NCBI RefSeq assembly: GCF_035944355.1
Contig: NZ_DASZBH010000008.1
Location: 62,001-126,000, forward strand
DNA from: Frateuria_A sp035944355
GTDB taxonomy: Bacteria > Pseudomonadota > Gammaproteobacteria > Xanthomonadales > Rhodanobacteraceae
Direction: 5' to 3'
Length of the DNA stretch: 64,000 nucleotides
The translations under genes were made by a program, and so were the position numbers. The notes under the pieces are model-generated. The model searched no databases. It was given only the letters and a program-made list of their open reading frames with translations, and was not told where the DNA came from. This document shows positions 52,943 to 61,224 of the stretch, one piece after another. Each line of letters begins with the position of its first letter. Positions within the stretch are counted from its first letter, which is position 1.

Positions 52943-53458
52943 ATGGCCGCAGCCGGTCGGCGCGTCCTGGTCGGGCGCATCGTCGGGCTGTACGGCGTGC
53001 AGGGCTGGCTCAAGATCGAATCCTGGACCGAGCCCCGCACGCAGATCTTCAAGTACCAGCCCTGGCAGCTCGAAAAGGCGCCGGGCGAAGTGGTGGAGAT
53101 CACCGGAATCCAGGGGCGTCCGCAAGGCAAAGGGCTCGTCTGCCACTTGCCGGGCGTAGACGACCGGGACGCCGCGGCGGCGCTGGTGGGGCAGGACATC
53201 CATGTCGCCCGCGAGCTGCTGCCGCCTCCGGCCAAGGGCGAGTATTACTGGGTCGACCTCGAAGGGCTTGAGGTCGTCACCACCGAAGGGACGCCGCTGG
53301 GACGGGTGAGCCACCTGTTCGCCACCGGCGCCAACGACGTGGTGGTGGTGAGGGATGGCACGCGCGAGCGGCTGGTGCCCTTCGTCCAGGGGACTTACGT
53401 GCGTTCGGTGGACTTGTCCGGCGGGCGCATGGTGGTGGACTGGGATCCGGAGTTCTAG
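52943..53458 (+). CDS. rimM: 16S rRNA processing protein RimM
   Basis: RimM is a 30S maturation factor that binds ribosomal protein S19. The 171-aa protein has the RimM N-terminal barrel (VLVGRIVGLYGVQGWLKIES) and the PRC-barrel half (YYWVDLEGLEVVTTEGTPLG, then VRDGTRERLVPFV). It starts 2 bp after the rpsP stop. Confidence 0.96.
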   Translation: MAAAGRRVLVGRIVGLYGVQGWLKIESWTEPRTQIFKYQPWQLEKAPGEVVEITGIQGRPQGKGLVCHLPGVDDRDAAAALVGQDIHVARELLPPPAKGEYYWVDLEGLEVVTTEGTPLGRVSHLFATGANDVVVVRDGTRERLVPFVQGTYVRSVDLSGGRMVVDWDPEF

Positions 53459-53472
53459 GAATCGAGGATCCG

Positions 53473-54231
53473 ATGCGCATCGACGTCGTCACGCTGTTTC
53501 CCGACTTCATGCGCCAGTGCGCCCAGGTCGGTGTGGTGGGACGCGCGCAGCAGCGGCAGCTGTTGCAGGTGGAAACCTGGAACCCGCGCGACTACGCCAC
53601 CGACAACTACCGTACCGTGGACGGCCGCACCTGCGGCGGCGGACCCGGGATGGTGATGCTGATCGAGCCTTTGCGGGCGGCCATGAAGGCCATGCGCGAG
53701 GCGGCGCCGGAACCGGCGCACGTGATTTACTTGAGTCCGCAGGGATCGCGGCTGACGCAGGGCAGGGTGGAAGCGCTGGCCAAGATGCCGCGCATCGCCT
53801 TGCTCTGCGGACGTTACGAGGGGGTGGACGAACGCCTGCTGGCGCGCGAGGTCGACGAGGAGCTCTCCATCGGCGATTATGTGCTGTCCGGGGGCGAGCT
53901 GGGCGCCGCGGTGATCATCGACGCGGTGGGCCGGTTGCAGGAAGGCGCGTTGAACGACGCACAGTCCGCCGAGCAGGATTCGTTCTCGAACGGGCTGCTC
54001 GATTGTCCGCACTACGCGAAACCGGTGCACGACGCACTGGGTGACGTGCCGGAGGTGCTGCTCTCCGGCGACCACGCGGCGATCCGCCGCTGGCGCCTGA
54101 AGCAGTCGCTGGGACGGACCTGGCTGCGACGGCCCGACCTTTTGGCGCAATGCGCGCTGGACAAGGAGTCCCGCGCATTGCTGGAAGAATTCCGCCGCGA
54201 ACACACCAGCCGGAACGGTCGCGACGGGTAA
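53473..54231 (+). CDS. trmD: tRNA (guanine37-N1)-methyltransferase TrmD
   Basis: TrmD methylates G37 in tRNAs to prevent frameshifting. The 252-aa SPOUT enzyme has VETWNPRDYATDNYRTVDGR, VIYLSPQGSRLTQ, RIALLCGRYEGVDERL and the knot segment IGDYVLSGGELGAAVIIDAV. It is followed by two hairpins before rplS. Confidence 0.97.
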   Translation: MRIDVVTLFPDFMRQCAQVGVVGRAQQRQLLQVETWNPRDYATDNYRTVDGRTCGGGPGMVMLIEPLRAAMKAMREAAPEPAHVIYLSPQGSRLTQGRVEALAKMPRIALLCGRYEGVDERLLAREVDEELSIGDYVLSGGELGAAVIIDAVGRLQEGALNDAQSAEQDSFSNGLLDCPHYAKPVHDALGDVPEVLLSGDHAAIRRWRLKQSLGRTWLRRPDLLAQCALDKESRALLEEFRREHTSRNGRDG

Positions 54232-54242
54232 CAATGAAGAGT

Positions 54243-54290
54243 GCGGCCATGGATGGCCGCTTTTCGACTCTCGCTGCCAGGGATGGCAGC
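54243..54290 (+). promoter_or_regulatory. Two tandem hairpins between trmD and rplS (terminator/attenuator-like)
   Basis: Hairpin 1: GCGGCCA-TGGA-TGGCCGC (54243-54260) followed directly by TTTT. Hairpin 2: GCTGCCA-GGGA-TGGCAGC (54273-54290) followed by AAAAA. The first looks like a weak intrinsic terminator; the pair could set L19 expression apart from RimM and TrmD, whose cellular levels are much lower in E. coli. Confidence 0.55.
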
Positions 54291-54309
54291 AAAAACTACT
54301 GAGGTTGCC

Positions 54310-54702
54310 ATGAACAAGATCATCGAACAGTTCGAAGCCGAGCAGATCACCCGCCAGCTGCCGGAATTCGGCCCCGGCGACACCGTGGTGGTCAACGTCA
54401 AGGTGAAGGAAGGCAACCGCGAGCGCGTGCAGGCGTTCGAGGGCATCGTCATCGCCAAGCGCAGCCGCGGCCTGCATTCGGCCTTCACCGTGCGCAAGAT
54501 CTCGCACGGCACCGGCGTGGAGCGCGTGTTCCAGGCGCACAGCCCGGCGATCGATTCGGTGCAGGTCAAGCGCAAGGGCAAGGTGCGCGGCGCCAAGCTG
54601 TACTTCCTGCGCGGCCTGGAAGGCAAGGCCGCCCGCATCAAGGAAGACATCGCCGCCGTCTCGGCCGCCAAGGCCGCCTCGAAGGCTTCGTCCGCCGAAT
54701 AA
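54310..54702 (+). CDS. rplS: 50S ribosomal protein L19 (bL19)
   Basis: This 130-aa protein at the 30S-50S interface has the standard sequence: FGPGDTVVVNVKVKEGNRER, QAFEGIVIAKRSRGLHSAFT and VRGAKLYFLRGLEGKAARIK. The C-terminal Ala/Ser/Lys-rich tail is slightly longer than in E. coli (115 aa). A classical terminator follows. Confidence 0.98.
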   Translation: MNKIIEQFEAEQITRQLPEFGPGDTVVVNVKVKEGNRERVQAFEGIVIAKRSRGLHSAFTVRKISHGTGVERVFQAHSPAIDSVQVKRKGKVRGAKLYFLRGLEGKAARIKEDIAAVSAAKAASKASSAE

Positions 54703-54726
54703 GCTGGCGCGCCTCCGGCGCAGGAA

Positions 54727-54756
54727 AGCCCCGCAGTGCGATCTGCGGGGCTTTTT
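54727..54756 (+). terminator. Intrinsic terminator of the rpsP-rplS operon
   Basis: AGCCCCGCA (54727-54735), 8-nt loop, TGCGGGGCT (54744-54752), then a T-run to 54756: a textbook rho-independent terminator 25 bp after rplS. Confidence 0.92.
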
Positions 54757-54886
54757 CGTTGCATGCGCGGCGTCGGGCTGGAACGAACGCTCGCCATTGC
54801 CGATCGGCCCGTGCGGGGCACCCGTGCCGTGAGCGGGCGGCCGCCGCCTGCGGCGGCGCTGGCGCCCGACTGCGGCGGCCCCGCGA

Positions 54887-56926
54887 TTACAGCAGCCGCT
54901 GCGGCTCCTGCAGGAAGTTGCCCTGCACGAAGTCGACGCCGCAGGCGAACAGCAGCGAGGTGCTGGTGGCGTCCTCGACCCACTCGGCCACCGTCAGGCG
55001 CTTCATTTCGTGGGCCTGCACGCAGATCTCGCCGATCTTCTTCTGGTTTTCCGGATGCTGCGGCAGCTGCGCCATGTAGGTGCGGTCGATCTTGAGGTAG
55101 TCCGCATCGATGTGGGCGAGCAGCTGGAAGGAATTGAGGCCCGAGCCGAACTGCTCCAGCGCGAACCGGCCGCCCATCTTCTTCCAGCGGCCGATGAAAT
55201 CCTGCGCGGGGCGCAGCAGCGTGACCACCTTGCTCTCGGTCATCTCCAGCACCAGCTGGCCCTGGCGCAGCGCCGCCCGCTTGAGGCGGTCTTCCAGCCA
55301 GAGCAGGAAGCTGGCGTCCTGCATGGACTCGGCGGTCAGCTTGACGAAGAAGGTGGTCTGCACGCCCTGTCCGTCGCGCGCCTTGAGCACGTCGATGGCG
55401 CGGTTGATCACCCAGCGGTCGATGGCCGGGGTCAGCTGGTGCTTTTCGGCGATCGGCATGAAAAAGCCCGGCAGCACCTCGCCCTGTGGGCCGTTCATGC
55501 GCAGCAGCACCTCGGAGTACTCCCCCTCGGCGTCCTGCAGGCTGATGGTGTGCTGGTGATAGAGCACGAAGCCGTCGTTGGCCAGCGCTTGCTGGAGCAG
55601 CTGTAGCCAGTAGCGTTCGCGCTCCTCCTCGGCTTTCTCGCGCGCGGCCGGGTCGTGCAGCTCCATGCGGCCGCCGCCCTGGCTCTGTGCGTTGCGCAGC
55701 GCCTGGCTGGCCTGGTTGAGCAGCAGCTCGGAGTTGGCGTTCTTCTCGCTCAGCAGGCTGCCGCCGATGCTGGCGGCCACCGTGATCGAACGGGTGCCGG
55801 CATCGAAAATCTCGCTGGCGATGGCCTGCAGCAAGGCGTCGATCCACTGCTTGATGGCCTCGTCGCTGCGCGAATCGAGCACCACGCCGATGGTGTGCTC
55901 GGCCAGCAGGCCCGCCATGTCGCCCTCGGCGAGCAGCCCGCTCACCCGGCCGGCGAAGGCGGCCAGCAGTTGGTCGGCCTGGCCCAGGCCGATGCCGGCG
56001 ACGATGTTCTGCCAGTTGTCCGGCTCGATCAGCAGCAGGGTCTGGCCCTTCTTGCCCTTGGCTGCGGCGGCCACTGCCTCGTCGATGTACTCGAGGGTGC
56101 GGGCGCGGTTGTACAGGCCGGTGACGGCGTCGCGCTGCAACTGCTCCATCAGCGCCGGATCGACCTGCTGGCGGCGGAACACGATCTGCAGGCAGGGTTC
56201 GCCCTCGAAGGTGGCGTGCGCGAACTCCACCGTGGCCTTGAAGGTGCTGGCGTCGGCGCGGCGCGCCTGCAGTTCGAGTTGGCTGGCGGCCTTTTCCTTG
56301 CGCGAATGGCTGCGCAGCAGGTTCTTGAAGGTCTCCGCATCGGCGGTGCCGATCAGGTCGAGCACCGGCAGGCCGAGCAGGTCGTCGAAGTCCTCGTAGC
56401 CGAAGGTTTCCAGGTAGGCGCGGTTGGCGCGCACGTGCATGCCTTCGTGCACGTAGGCGATGGGGTCGGCGGAAGAGTCCAGCAGTGCATCGCAGCGGCG
56501 TTCCGATTCGCGCAGCGCCGCTTCGAGCAGGCGCACCTGGCGGCGCGTGTGCAGCGCCTCGAATTCGCGCTGCAGCACCGCGATCAGCTGCTTGGGCTGG
56601 GTGCGCAGGGCCGTGCCGCGGACGCCGCCGGCGAACAGCTCGGCGACGCTCTGGGTGTCCAGCTGGTTGACCAGCGCCACCAGCGCCACGTCGCGGCCAT
56701 GCGCGTCGAGCATGTGCACCACCTCGCGCAGTTCCAGGCCGGCGGCCGGGTCGAACAGCACGATGTCGGGTTCCAGATCGTCCAGCGCCGCCTGCATCTG
56801 GTCGGCCTGGGTCGCCCGCGCCGGGCGGACCGCGATGCCGGCGTTGCGCAGGAGGCTGATGATCTGTTCGGCGTCCTCGACGGATTTCTCGACGAAGAGG
56901 ATCTTGATGACGGAGTCTTTTTTCAT
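54887..56926 (-). CDS. fimX: FimX-like degenerate GGDEF-EAL protein (type IV pilus regulator)
   Basis: This 679-aa protein has the FimX architecture: degenerate receiver (1-125; no proper phospho-acceptor region), PAS (about 140-260), degenerate GGDEF (about 270-430; the GGDEF loop reads as AEHTIGVV) and EAL-like domain (about 440-679). The EAL signature is EVL (E472 in SEVLLRM) and later motifs are altered (ALEQFGSGLN, VEDATS), so it should bind rather than cleave cyclic di-GMP. FimX in xanthomonads and Pseudomonas links cyclic di-GMP to PilZ/PilB for pilus assembly, which fits the Pil-Chp genes at the start of the window. Confidence 0.85.
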   Translation of the reverse strand: MKKDSVIKILFVEKSVEDAEQIISLLRNAGIAVRPARATQADQMQAALDDLEPDIVLFDPAAGLELREVVHMLDAHGRDVALVALVNQLDTQSVAELFAGGVRGTALRTQPKQLIAVLQREFEALHTRRQVRLLEAALRESERRCDALLDSSADPIAYVHEGMHVRANRAYLETFGYEDFDDLLGLPVLDLIGTADAETFKNLLRSHSRKEKAASQLELQARRADASTFKATVEFAHATFEGEPCLQIVFRRQQVDPALMEQLQRDAVTGLYNRARTLEYIDEAVAAAAKGKKGQTLLLIEPDNWQNIVAGIGLGQADQLLAAFAGRVSGLLAEGDMAGLLAEHTIGVVLDSRSDEAIKQWIDALLQAIASEIFDAGTRSITVAASIGGSLLSEKNANSELLLNQASQALRNAQSQGGGRMELHDPAAREKAEEERERYWLQLLQQALANDGFVLYHQHTISLQDAEGEYSEVLLRMNGPQGEVLPGFFMPIAEKHQLTPAIDRWVINRAIDVLKARDGQGVQTTFFVKLTAESMQDASFLLWLEDRLKRAALRQGQLVLEMTESKVVTLLRPAQDFIGRWKKMGGRFALEQFGSGLNSFQLLAHIDADYLKIDRTYMAQLPQHPENQKKIGEICVQAHEMKRLTVAEWVEDATSTSLLFACGVDFVQGNFLQEPQRLL

Positions 56927-57106
56927 TGCGCCCTGGCGGCTGCCCTTGGGATCGGCCCAATCGCTGGCGCCCCTCGCCGCGACCGGAAGGGCAAGCCGGC
57001 GCTCGGCCGTTCACCCCTCGTCCGCGGTTTGTAACGGATTCCCCGCCAGATCGCCAGCGAAAGCATCAAAAGGCGCGATGGCCACCGGCCGGAGGGCGCA
57101 AGGACG

Positions 57107-58117
57107 TCAAAGCGGGCGCTTGGAGGCGTCTCCCGCCACCTCGCGCACGAGACGGGGAACGAGGTAGCCCGGCAGGCGTTTGCGTATCTCTTCGACCAGC
57201 GCAAGCGCGCGTGCGTCGTCCACCTCGAAATGGGCCGCGCCCTGCACGCGGTCGAGCTGGTGCAGGTAGTAGGGCAGCACGCCGGCGGCGAACAGCCGCT
57301 CGGACAATGCGCCGAGCGTATCGGCATCGTCATTGATCCCGCGCAGCAGCACCGACTGGTTGAGCAAGGTGGCCCCGGCCTGGCGCAGCGAGGCGCAGGC
57401 GGCATCGACGCCGGCATCGAACTCGCGGGAGTGGTTGGCATGGAGCACGACCACCGTCTGCAGACGCAGCCCGCCCAGCCATGCGAGGAAGGGGCCGTCG
57501 ATGCGCTCGGGCAGAACCACCGGAAGGCGGGTGTGGATGCGCAGGCGCGTGACGTGGGGAAGCTCGGCCAGGCCACGCGACAGCTCTTCCAGCTTGGACG
57601 TGGCAAGCGCCAGCGGGTCGCCGCCGGAGAGGATCAGCTCGCTGATCGACCGGTCCGCGCGCAGGTGATCCAGCGCCTGCCGCCACTGGCCGGCGGCGGC
57701 GATCTCCTCGCCATAGGGGAAGTGCCGGCGGAAGCAATAGCGGCAGTTGACCGCGCAACTGCCGCTGGCGATCAGCAGCGCACGACCGTGGTACTTGTGC
57801 AGCACGCCCTGCGCCTCGCGTGCGGCCAGGTCGCCGACGGCGTCGGCGACGAAGCCGGGCGCATGTTCCAGCTCGGCCAGCTGCGGCAGCACCTGCAGCA
57901 GCAGCGGGTCGCGCGGGTCGCCCGGGCGCATGCGCGCCACGAAGCCCCGCGGCACGCGCAGGGCGAAGCCGGCATCGCCGGCAGGCAGCCGGAGGGCGAG
58001 GTGTTCCAGCTCCACCAGGCGCAGCAGTTCGTGCGCGTCGGTGACGGCGTTGCGCCAGGATTCGCGCCAGTCCGGCTCGGGGGACGATAGGCGCTCGGCG
58101 GGGCTTGCGGTTATCAT
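57107..58117 (-). CDS. epmB: EF-P beta-lysylation enzyme EpmB (lysine 2,3-aminomutase)
   Basis: EpmB is a radical-SAM, PLP-dependent enzyme that converts (S)-alpha-lysine to (R)-beta-lysine for modification of elongation factor P. The 336-aa protein has the CxxxCxxC cluster motif (CAVNCRYCFRRHFPY), SELILSGGDPLAL, HTRLPVVLPERI and LLNQSVLLRGINDD. The lysine that binds PLP would be in the C-terminal region, where the sequence is LPYYLHQLDRVQGAAHF. The ATG at 58117 was chosen; a longer start at 58150 is possible. It is divergent from efp by 86 bp. Confidence 0.94.
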   Translation of the reverse strand: MITASPAERLSSPEPDWRESWRNAVTDAHELLRLVELEHLALRLPAGDAGFALRVPRGFVARMRPGDPRDPLLLQVLPQLAELEHAPGFVADAVGDLAAREAQGVLHKYHGRALLIASGSCAVNCRYCFRRHFPYGEEIAAAGQWRQALDHLRADRSISELILSGGDPLALATSKLEELSRGLAELPHVTRLRIHTRLPVVLPERIDGPFLAWLGGLRLQTVVVLHANHSREFDAGVDAACASLRQAGATLLNQSVLLRGINDDADTLGALSERLFAAGVLPYYLHQLDRVQGAAHFEVDDARALALVEEIRKRLPGYLVPRLVREVAGDASKRPL

Positions 58118-58203
58118 GGCGGGCCTTGAGGCGGGCATAGGCCCGCGCAAACGACCATTTTAGCCGCCCGCTGGGCGGTTTACTCCTTGGGAGCAGAAAG
58201 CGC

Positions 58204-58773
58204 ATGGCCACCGCCGGTCTCAACGACGTCAAGAAGGGGATGAAGATCCTCCACAACAACGATCCGTGGATCATCACCGACGCCGACTTCATCAAGCCCG
58301 GCAAGGGCCAGGCGTTCACCCGCATCTTCATCCGCAACCTCAAGACCGGCCGCACCACCGAGCAGACGATGAAGTCGTCCGATTCCTTCGAGGTCGCCGA
58401 CGTCACCGATACCGACATGCAGTTCCTCTACTCCGACGGCGAGTTCTGGCACTTCATGCAGCAGGAGACCTTCGAGCAGCACCAGGCCAGCAAGGCCGGC
58501 GTGGGCGAGGCGGCCAAGTGGCTCAAGGGCGAGGAAGAGTGCGTGGTCACGCTGTTCAACGGCGAGATCATCGTGGTTCAGCCGCCGAACTTCGTCGAGC
58601 TGAGGATCACCGAGACCGACCCGGGCGTCCGCGGCGACACCTCCGGCGGCGGCGGCAAGCCGGCCACGCTGGAAACCGGCGCCGTGGTGCGCGTCCCGCT
58701 GTTCGTCGGCACCGACGAGGTGATCAAGGTCGACACCCGCACGGGCGAATACGTCAGCCGCGTCGGCAAGTAA
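58204..58773 (+). CDS. efp: Elongation factor P
   Basis: EF-P relieves ribosome stalling at polyproline. The 189-aa protein has the modification site K34 in FIKPGKGQAF, the same position as the beta-lysylated lysine of E. coli, which matches the divergent epmB. The three beta-barrel domains follow, ending in VDTRTGEYVSRVGK. A good ribosome site (GGGAG) precedes the ATG. Confidence 0.97.
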   Translation: MATAGLNDVKKGMKILHNNDPWIITDADFIKPGKGQAFTRIFIRNLKTGRTTEQTMKSSDSFEVADVTDTDMQFLYSDGEFWHFMQQETFEQHQASKAGVGEAAKWLKGEEECVVTLFNGEIIVVQPPNFVELRITETDPGVRGDTSGGGGKPATLETGAVVRVPLFVGTDEVIKVDTRTGEYVSRVGK

Positions 58774-58795
58774 GACGCGCGGCGGGTTCCTCTGG

Positions 58796-58828
58796 ACGGC
58801 ACGGCAGCCCAGCGCGCCGTGCCGTTTT
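58796..58828 (+). terminator. Intrinsic terminator of efp
   Basis: ACGGCACGGC (58796-58805), 10-nt loop, GCCGTGCCGT (58816-58825), with TTTT to 58828: perfect 10-bp stem, 23 bp after the efp stop. Confidence 0.85.
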
Positions 58829-58859
58829 CGTTCCATCGCTCCGCCAGATCGAGGCTGCA

Positions 58860-60191
58860 ATGAGTCCAGGCGCCACCGACATCGACCTTCTGATCGAAGC
58901 CCGCTGGGTGGTTCCGGTCGAACCGCATGGCGTGGTGCTCGAGCAGCATGCGGTGGCGGTCGACGACGGCCGCATCGAGGCGATCCTGCCGATCGCCCAG
59001 GCGCGCGCCGCCTATGCGCCGCGCGAGCGGGTGGAGCTGGCCGAGCACGCGTTGATTCCCGGCCTGGTCAACAGCCACACGCACAACCCGATGACGCTGC
59101 TGCGGGGGCTGGCCGACGACCTGCCGCTGATGACCTGGCTGCAGCAGCACATCTGGCCGGCCGAAGCGAAGGTAATGGGGCCGGAGTTCGTGCGCGACGG
59201 CGTCGAGCTCGCGGTCGCCGAGATGCTGCGCGGCGGCACCACCTGCGCCAACGAGAACTACTTCTTCCCGGACGTGATCGGCGCGACCTATCGGCGGCTG
59301 GGCTTCCGCGCCGTGGTCGGCCTGCCGGTGATCGAATTCCCGACCGCCTGGGCCAAGAGCCAGGACGAGTACTTCGAGCGCGCCGGCGAAGTGCACGACA
59401 GCTTCCGCGGCGATCGCCTGGTCGCAACCGCATTCGCGCCGCACGCGCCTTACACTGTGTCGGACGAGAGTTTCGAGCGCATCCGCGTCCTGGCCGACCA
59501 GTTGGACATCCCCGTGCACCTGCACCTGCACGAAACGGCGCACGAGGTCGAGGAAGAAAAGAAGAAGTCCGGCCTGCGCCCGTTCCAGCGTCTGCAGAAG
59601 CTGGGCCTGGTCAACGATCGGTTGATCGCCGTGCACATGACCCAGCTCACCGAGGGCGAGATCGACAGCTGCGCCGAGGCCGGCGTGTCGGTGGTGCATT
59701 GCCCCGAGTCCAACCTCAAGCTCGCCTCCGGCTTCTGCCCGGCGGAGAGGCTGCGCCGGGCGGGCGTCAACCTGGCGATCGGCACCGACGGCTGCGCATC
59801 CAACAACGACCTGGACATGATCGGCGAGCTGCGCACCGCCGCGCTGCTGGCCAAGGCGGTGGCCTGCGACGCCGCCGCCTTCGATGCGGCCTACGCGCTG
59901 CGCGCCGCCACCCTCAACGGCGCCAAGGCGATCGGCCTGGACGGCCGCATCGGTTCGATCGAGCCGGGCAAGCAGGCAGACCTCGCCGCCGTGCGGCTGG
60001 GCGACATCGAAACGCAGCCGCTGTTCCACGTTGCCTCGCAGCTGGCTTATGCGGCCGGGCGCCACCAGGTGACCGACGTGTGGATCGCCGGCCGTCGCAA
60101 GCTGGCGGCGCGCGAACTGGTCGACATGGACGTCGCCGCGATCCTCGCCAAGGCGCACGCCTGGCGCGAGCGCATTGCCGCGTTCTCCTGA
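58860..60191 (+). CDS. TRZ/ATZ-family amidohydrolase (5'-methylthioadenosine/S-adenosylhomocysteine deaminase-like)
   Basis: This 443-aa metal-dependent amidohydrolase has zinc ligands in NSHTHNPMTLLRG (HxH), HLHLHETAHE (H), and IGTDGCASNNDLDM (D). The family deaminates adenine-type nucleosides such as methylthioadenosine or guanine-like rings. Its position immediately upstream of yciI-type, ubiG and mupP genes mirrors the PA3170-type gene order of Pseudomonas, where it is annotated as MtaD/TRZ hydrolase. The start at 58860 has GAGG upstream. Confidence 0.9.
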   Translation: MSPGATDIDLLIEARWVVPVEPHGVVLEQHAVAVDDGRIEAILPIAQARAAYAPRERVELAEHALIPGLVNSHTHNPMTLLRGLADDLPLMTWLQQHIWPAEAKVMGPEFVRDGVELAVAEMLRGGTTCANENYFFPDVIGATYRRLGFRAVVGLPVIEFPTAWAKSQDEYFERAGEVHDSFRGDRLVATAFAPHAPYTVSDESFERIRVLADQLDIPVHLHLHETAHEVEEEKKKSGLRPFQRLQKLGLVNDRLIAVHMTQLTEGEIDSCAEAGVSVVHCPESNLKLASGFCPAERLRRAGVNLAIGTDGCASNNDLDMIGELRTAALLAKAVACDAAAFDAAYALRAATLNGAKAIGLDGRIGSIEPGKQADLAAVRLGDIETQPLFHVASQLAYAAGRHQVTDVWIAGRRKLAARELVDMDVAAILAKAHAWRERIAAFS

Positions 60192-60200
60192 GGGGCCGCC

Positions 60201-60455
60201 ATGAACCTCTACCTGGTGATGGTGATGCGCCGCCCGCAGTTCGATGCCGCGGTGGTGCCGGCGCACCAGCGCTTCCTCGACGCGTTGCGCGCGCAGGGCC
60301 AGGTCGAGCGTTCCGGTCCGTTCGGCGACCAGTCCGGCGGTGCCTACCTGCTGCATGCGGCCGACCTCGCCCAGGCTCGGGCGATCGCCTTGCGCGATCC
60401 GGCTCACGTCAGCGGCGGCTGGGACGTGACGGTGTACGAATGGCAGGCGCGCTAG
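60201..60455 (+). CDS. YciI-like protein
   Basis: This 84-aa YCII-domain protein has a small ferredoxin-like fold with a conserved histidine (VVPAHQRFLDALRAQGQVER) and the end HVSGGWDVTVYEW. Members are putative hydrolases or dehalogenase-related enzymes of unknown role. It starts 9 bp after the amidohydrolase gene and is likely co-transcribed. Confidence 0.88.
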   Translation: MNLYLVMVMRRPQFDAAVVPAHQRFLDALRAQGQVERSGPFGDQSGGAYLLHAADLAQARAIALRDPAHVSGGWDVTVYEWQAR

Positions 60456-60510
60456 CCTCGACGCGCGTTCGTCGCAAGCGAAAGCGAGGCGAAGTCGAAG
60501 GACCTATCCG

Positions 60511-61224
60511 ATGAGCGAAACCACCACCACCAACGTCAGCCCCGACGAGATCGCCCGCTTCGACAAGCTGGCGGCCCGCTGGTGGGATCCGGACGGCGAA
60601 TCACGACCGCTGCACGATCTCAATCCCGTGCGCGCAGCCTACGTCGCCGGGCGCGTGGACCTGCGCGGCGCCAGGGTGGCCGACGTCGGCTGCGGCGGCG
60701 GCCTGCTCAGCGAGGCGCTGGCGCGCGAGGGCGCGCAGGTCACCGGCATCGATCTGGGCGAGAAGGTGATCGAGGTGGCGAAGCTGCATCTGTACGAATC
60801 AGGGCTTACGGTCGATTACCGCGTGCAGTCCTCCGCGGCGCTCGCCGCCGGCGAACCGGCCAGCTTCGATGCCGTCTGCTGCATGGAGCTGATCGAGCAC
60901 GTGCCCGATCCGGCGGCGCTGGTGAACGACCTGGCGGCCTTGCTCAAGCCGGGCGCGCGCCTGTTCATGTCCACCCTCAACCGCACGCCGGCGGCGTTCG
61001 GCGCGGCGATCCTGGGGGCGGAATACCTGATGCGGCTGTTGCCGCGCGGCACGCACCACTACGCGCAGTTCCTCAAGCCCTCCGAGCTCGGCCGCCTGCT
61101 GCGCCAGGCCGGGCTGGAACTGGAAGACGTCTCCGGGCTGGCCTACAACCCGCTCACCCGCAAGGCTGCGCTGGGCCGCATCACGGCCGTCAACTACCTG
61201 CTGTGCGCGCGCAAGCCGGCATGA
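60511..61224 (+). CDS. ubiG: Ubiquinone biosynthesis O-methyltransferase UbiG
   Basis: UbiG is a SAM-dependent methyltransferase for both O-methylation steps of ubiquinone synthesis. The 237-aa protein has the motif VADVGCGGGLLSEALAREGA followed by VTGIDLGEKVI, MELIEHVPDP, and the hydrophobic insertion after ILGAEYLMRLLPRGTHHY. It overlaps mupP by 4 bp (ATGA). Confidence 0.96.
   Translation: MSETTTTNVSPDEIARFDKLAARWWDPDGESRPLHDLNPVRAAYVAGRVDLRGARVADVGCGGGLLSEALAREGAQVTGIDLGEKVIEVAKLHLYESGLTVDYRVQSSAALAAGEPASFDAVCCMELIEHVPDPAALVNDLAALLKPGARLFMSTLNRTPAAFGAAILGAEYLMRLLPRGTHHYAQFLKPSELGRLLRQAGLELEDVSGLAYNPLTRKAALGRITAVNYLLCARKPA

Noticed and set aside
58118..58203. epmB-efp divergence considered as unusual
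   Set aside because: Close linkage of epmB and efp is common in gammaproteobacteria; K34 and the radical-SAM motif are normal, so nothing is out of the ordinary.
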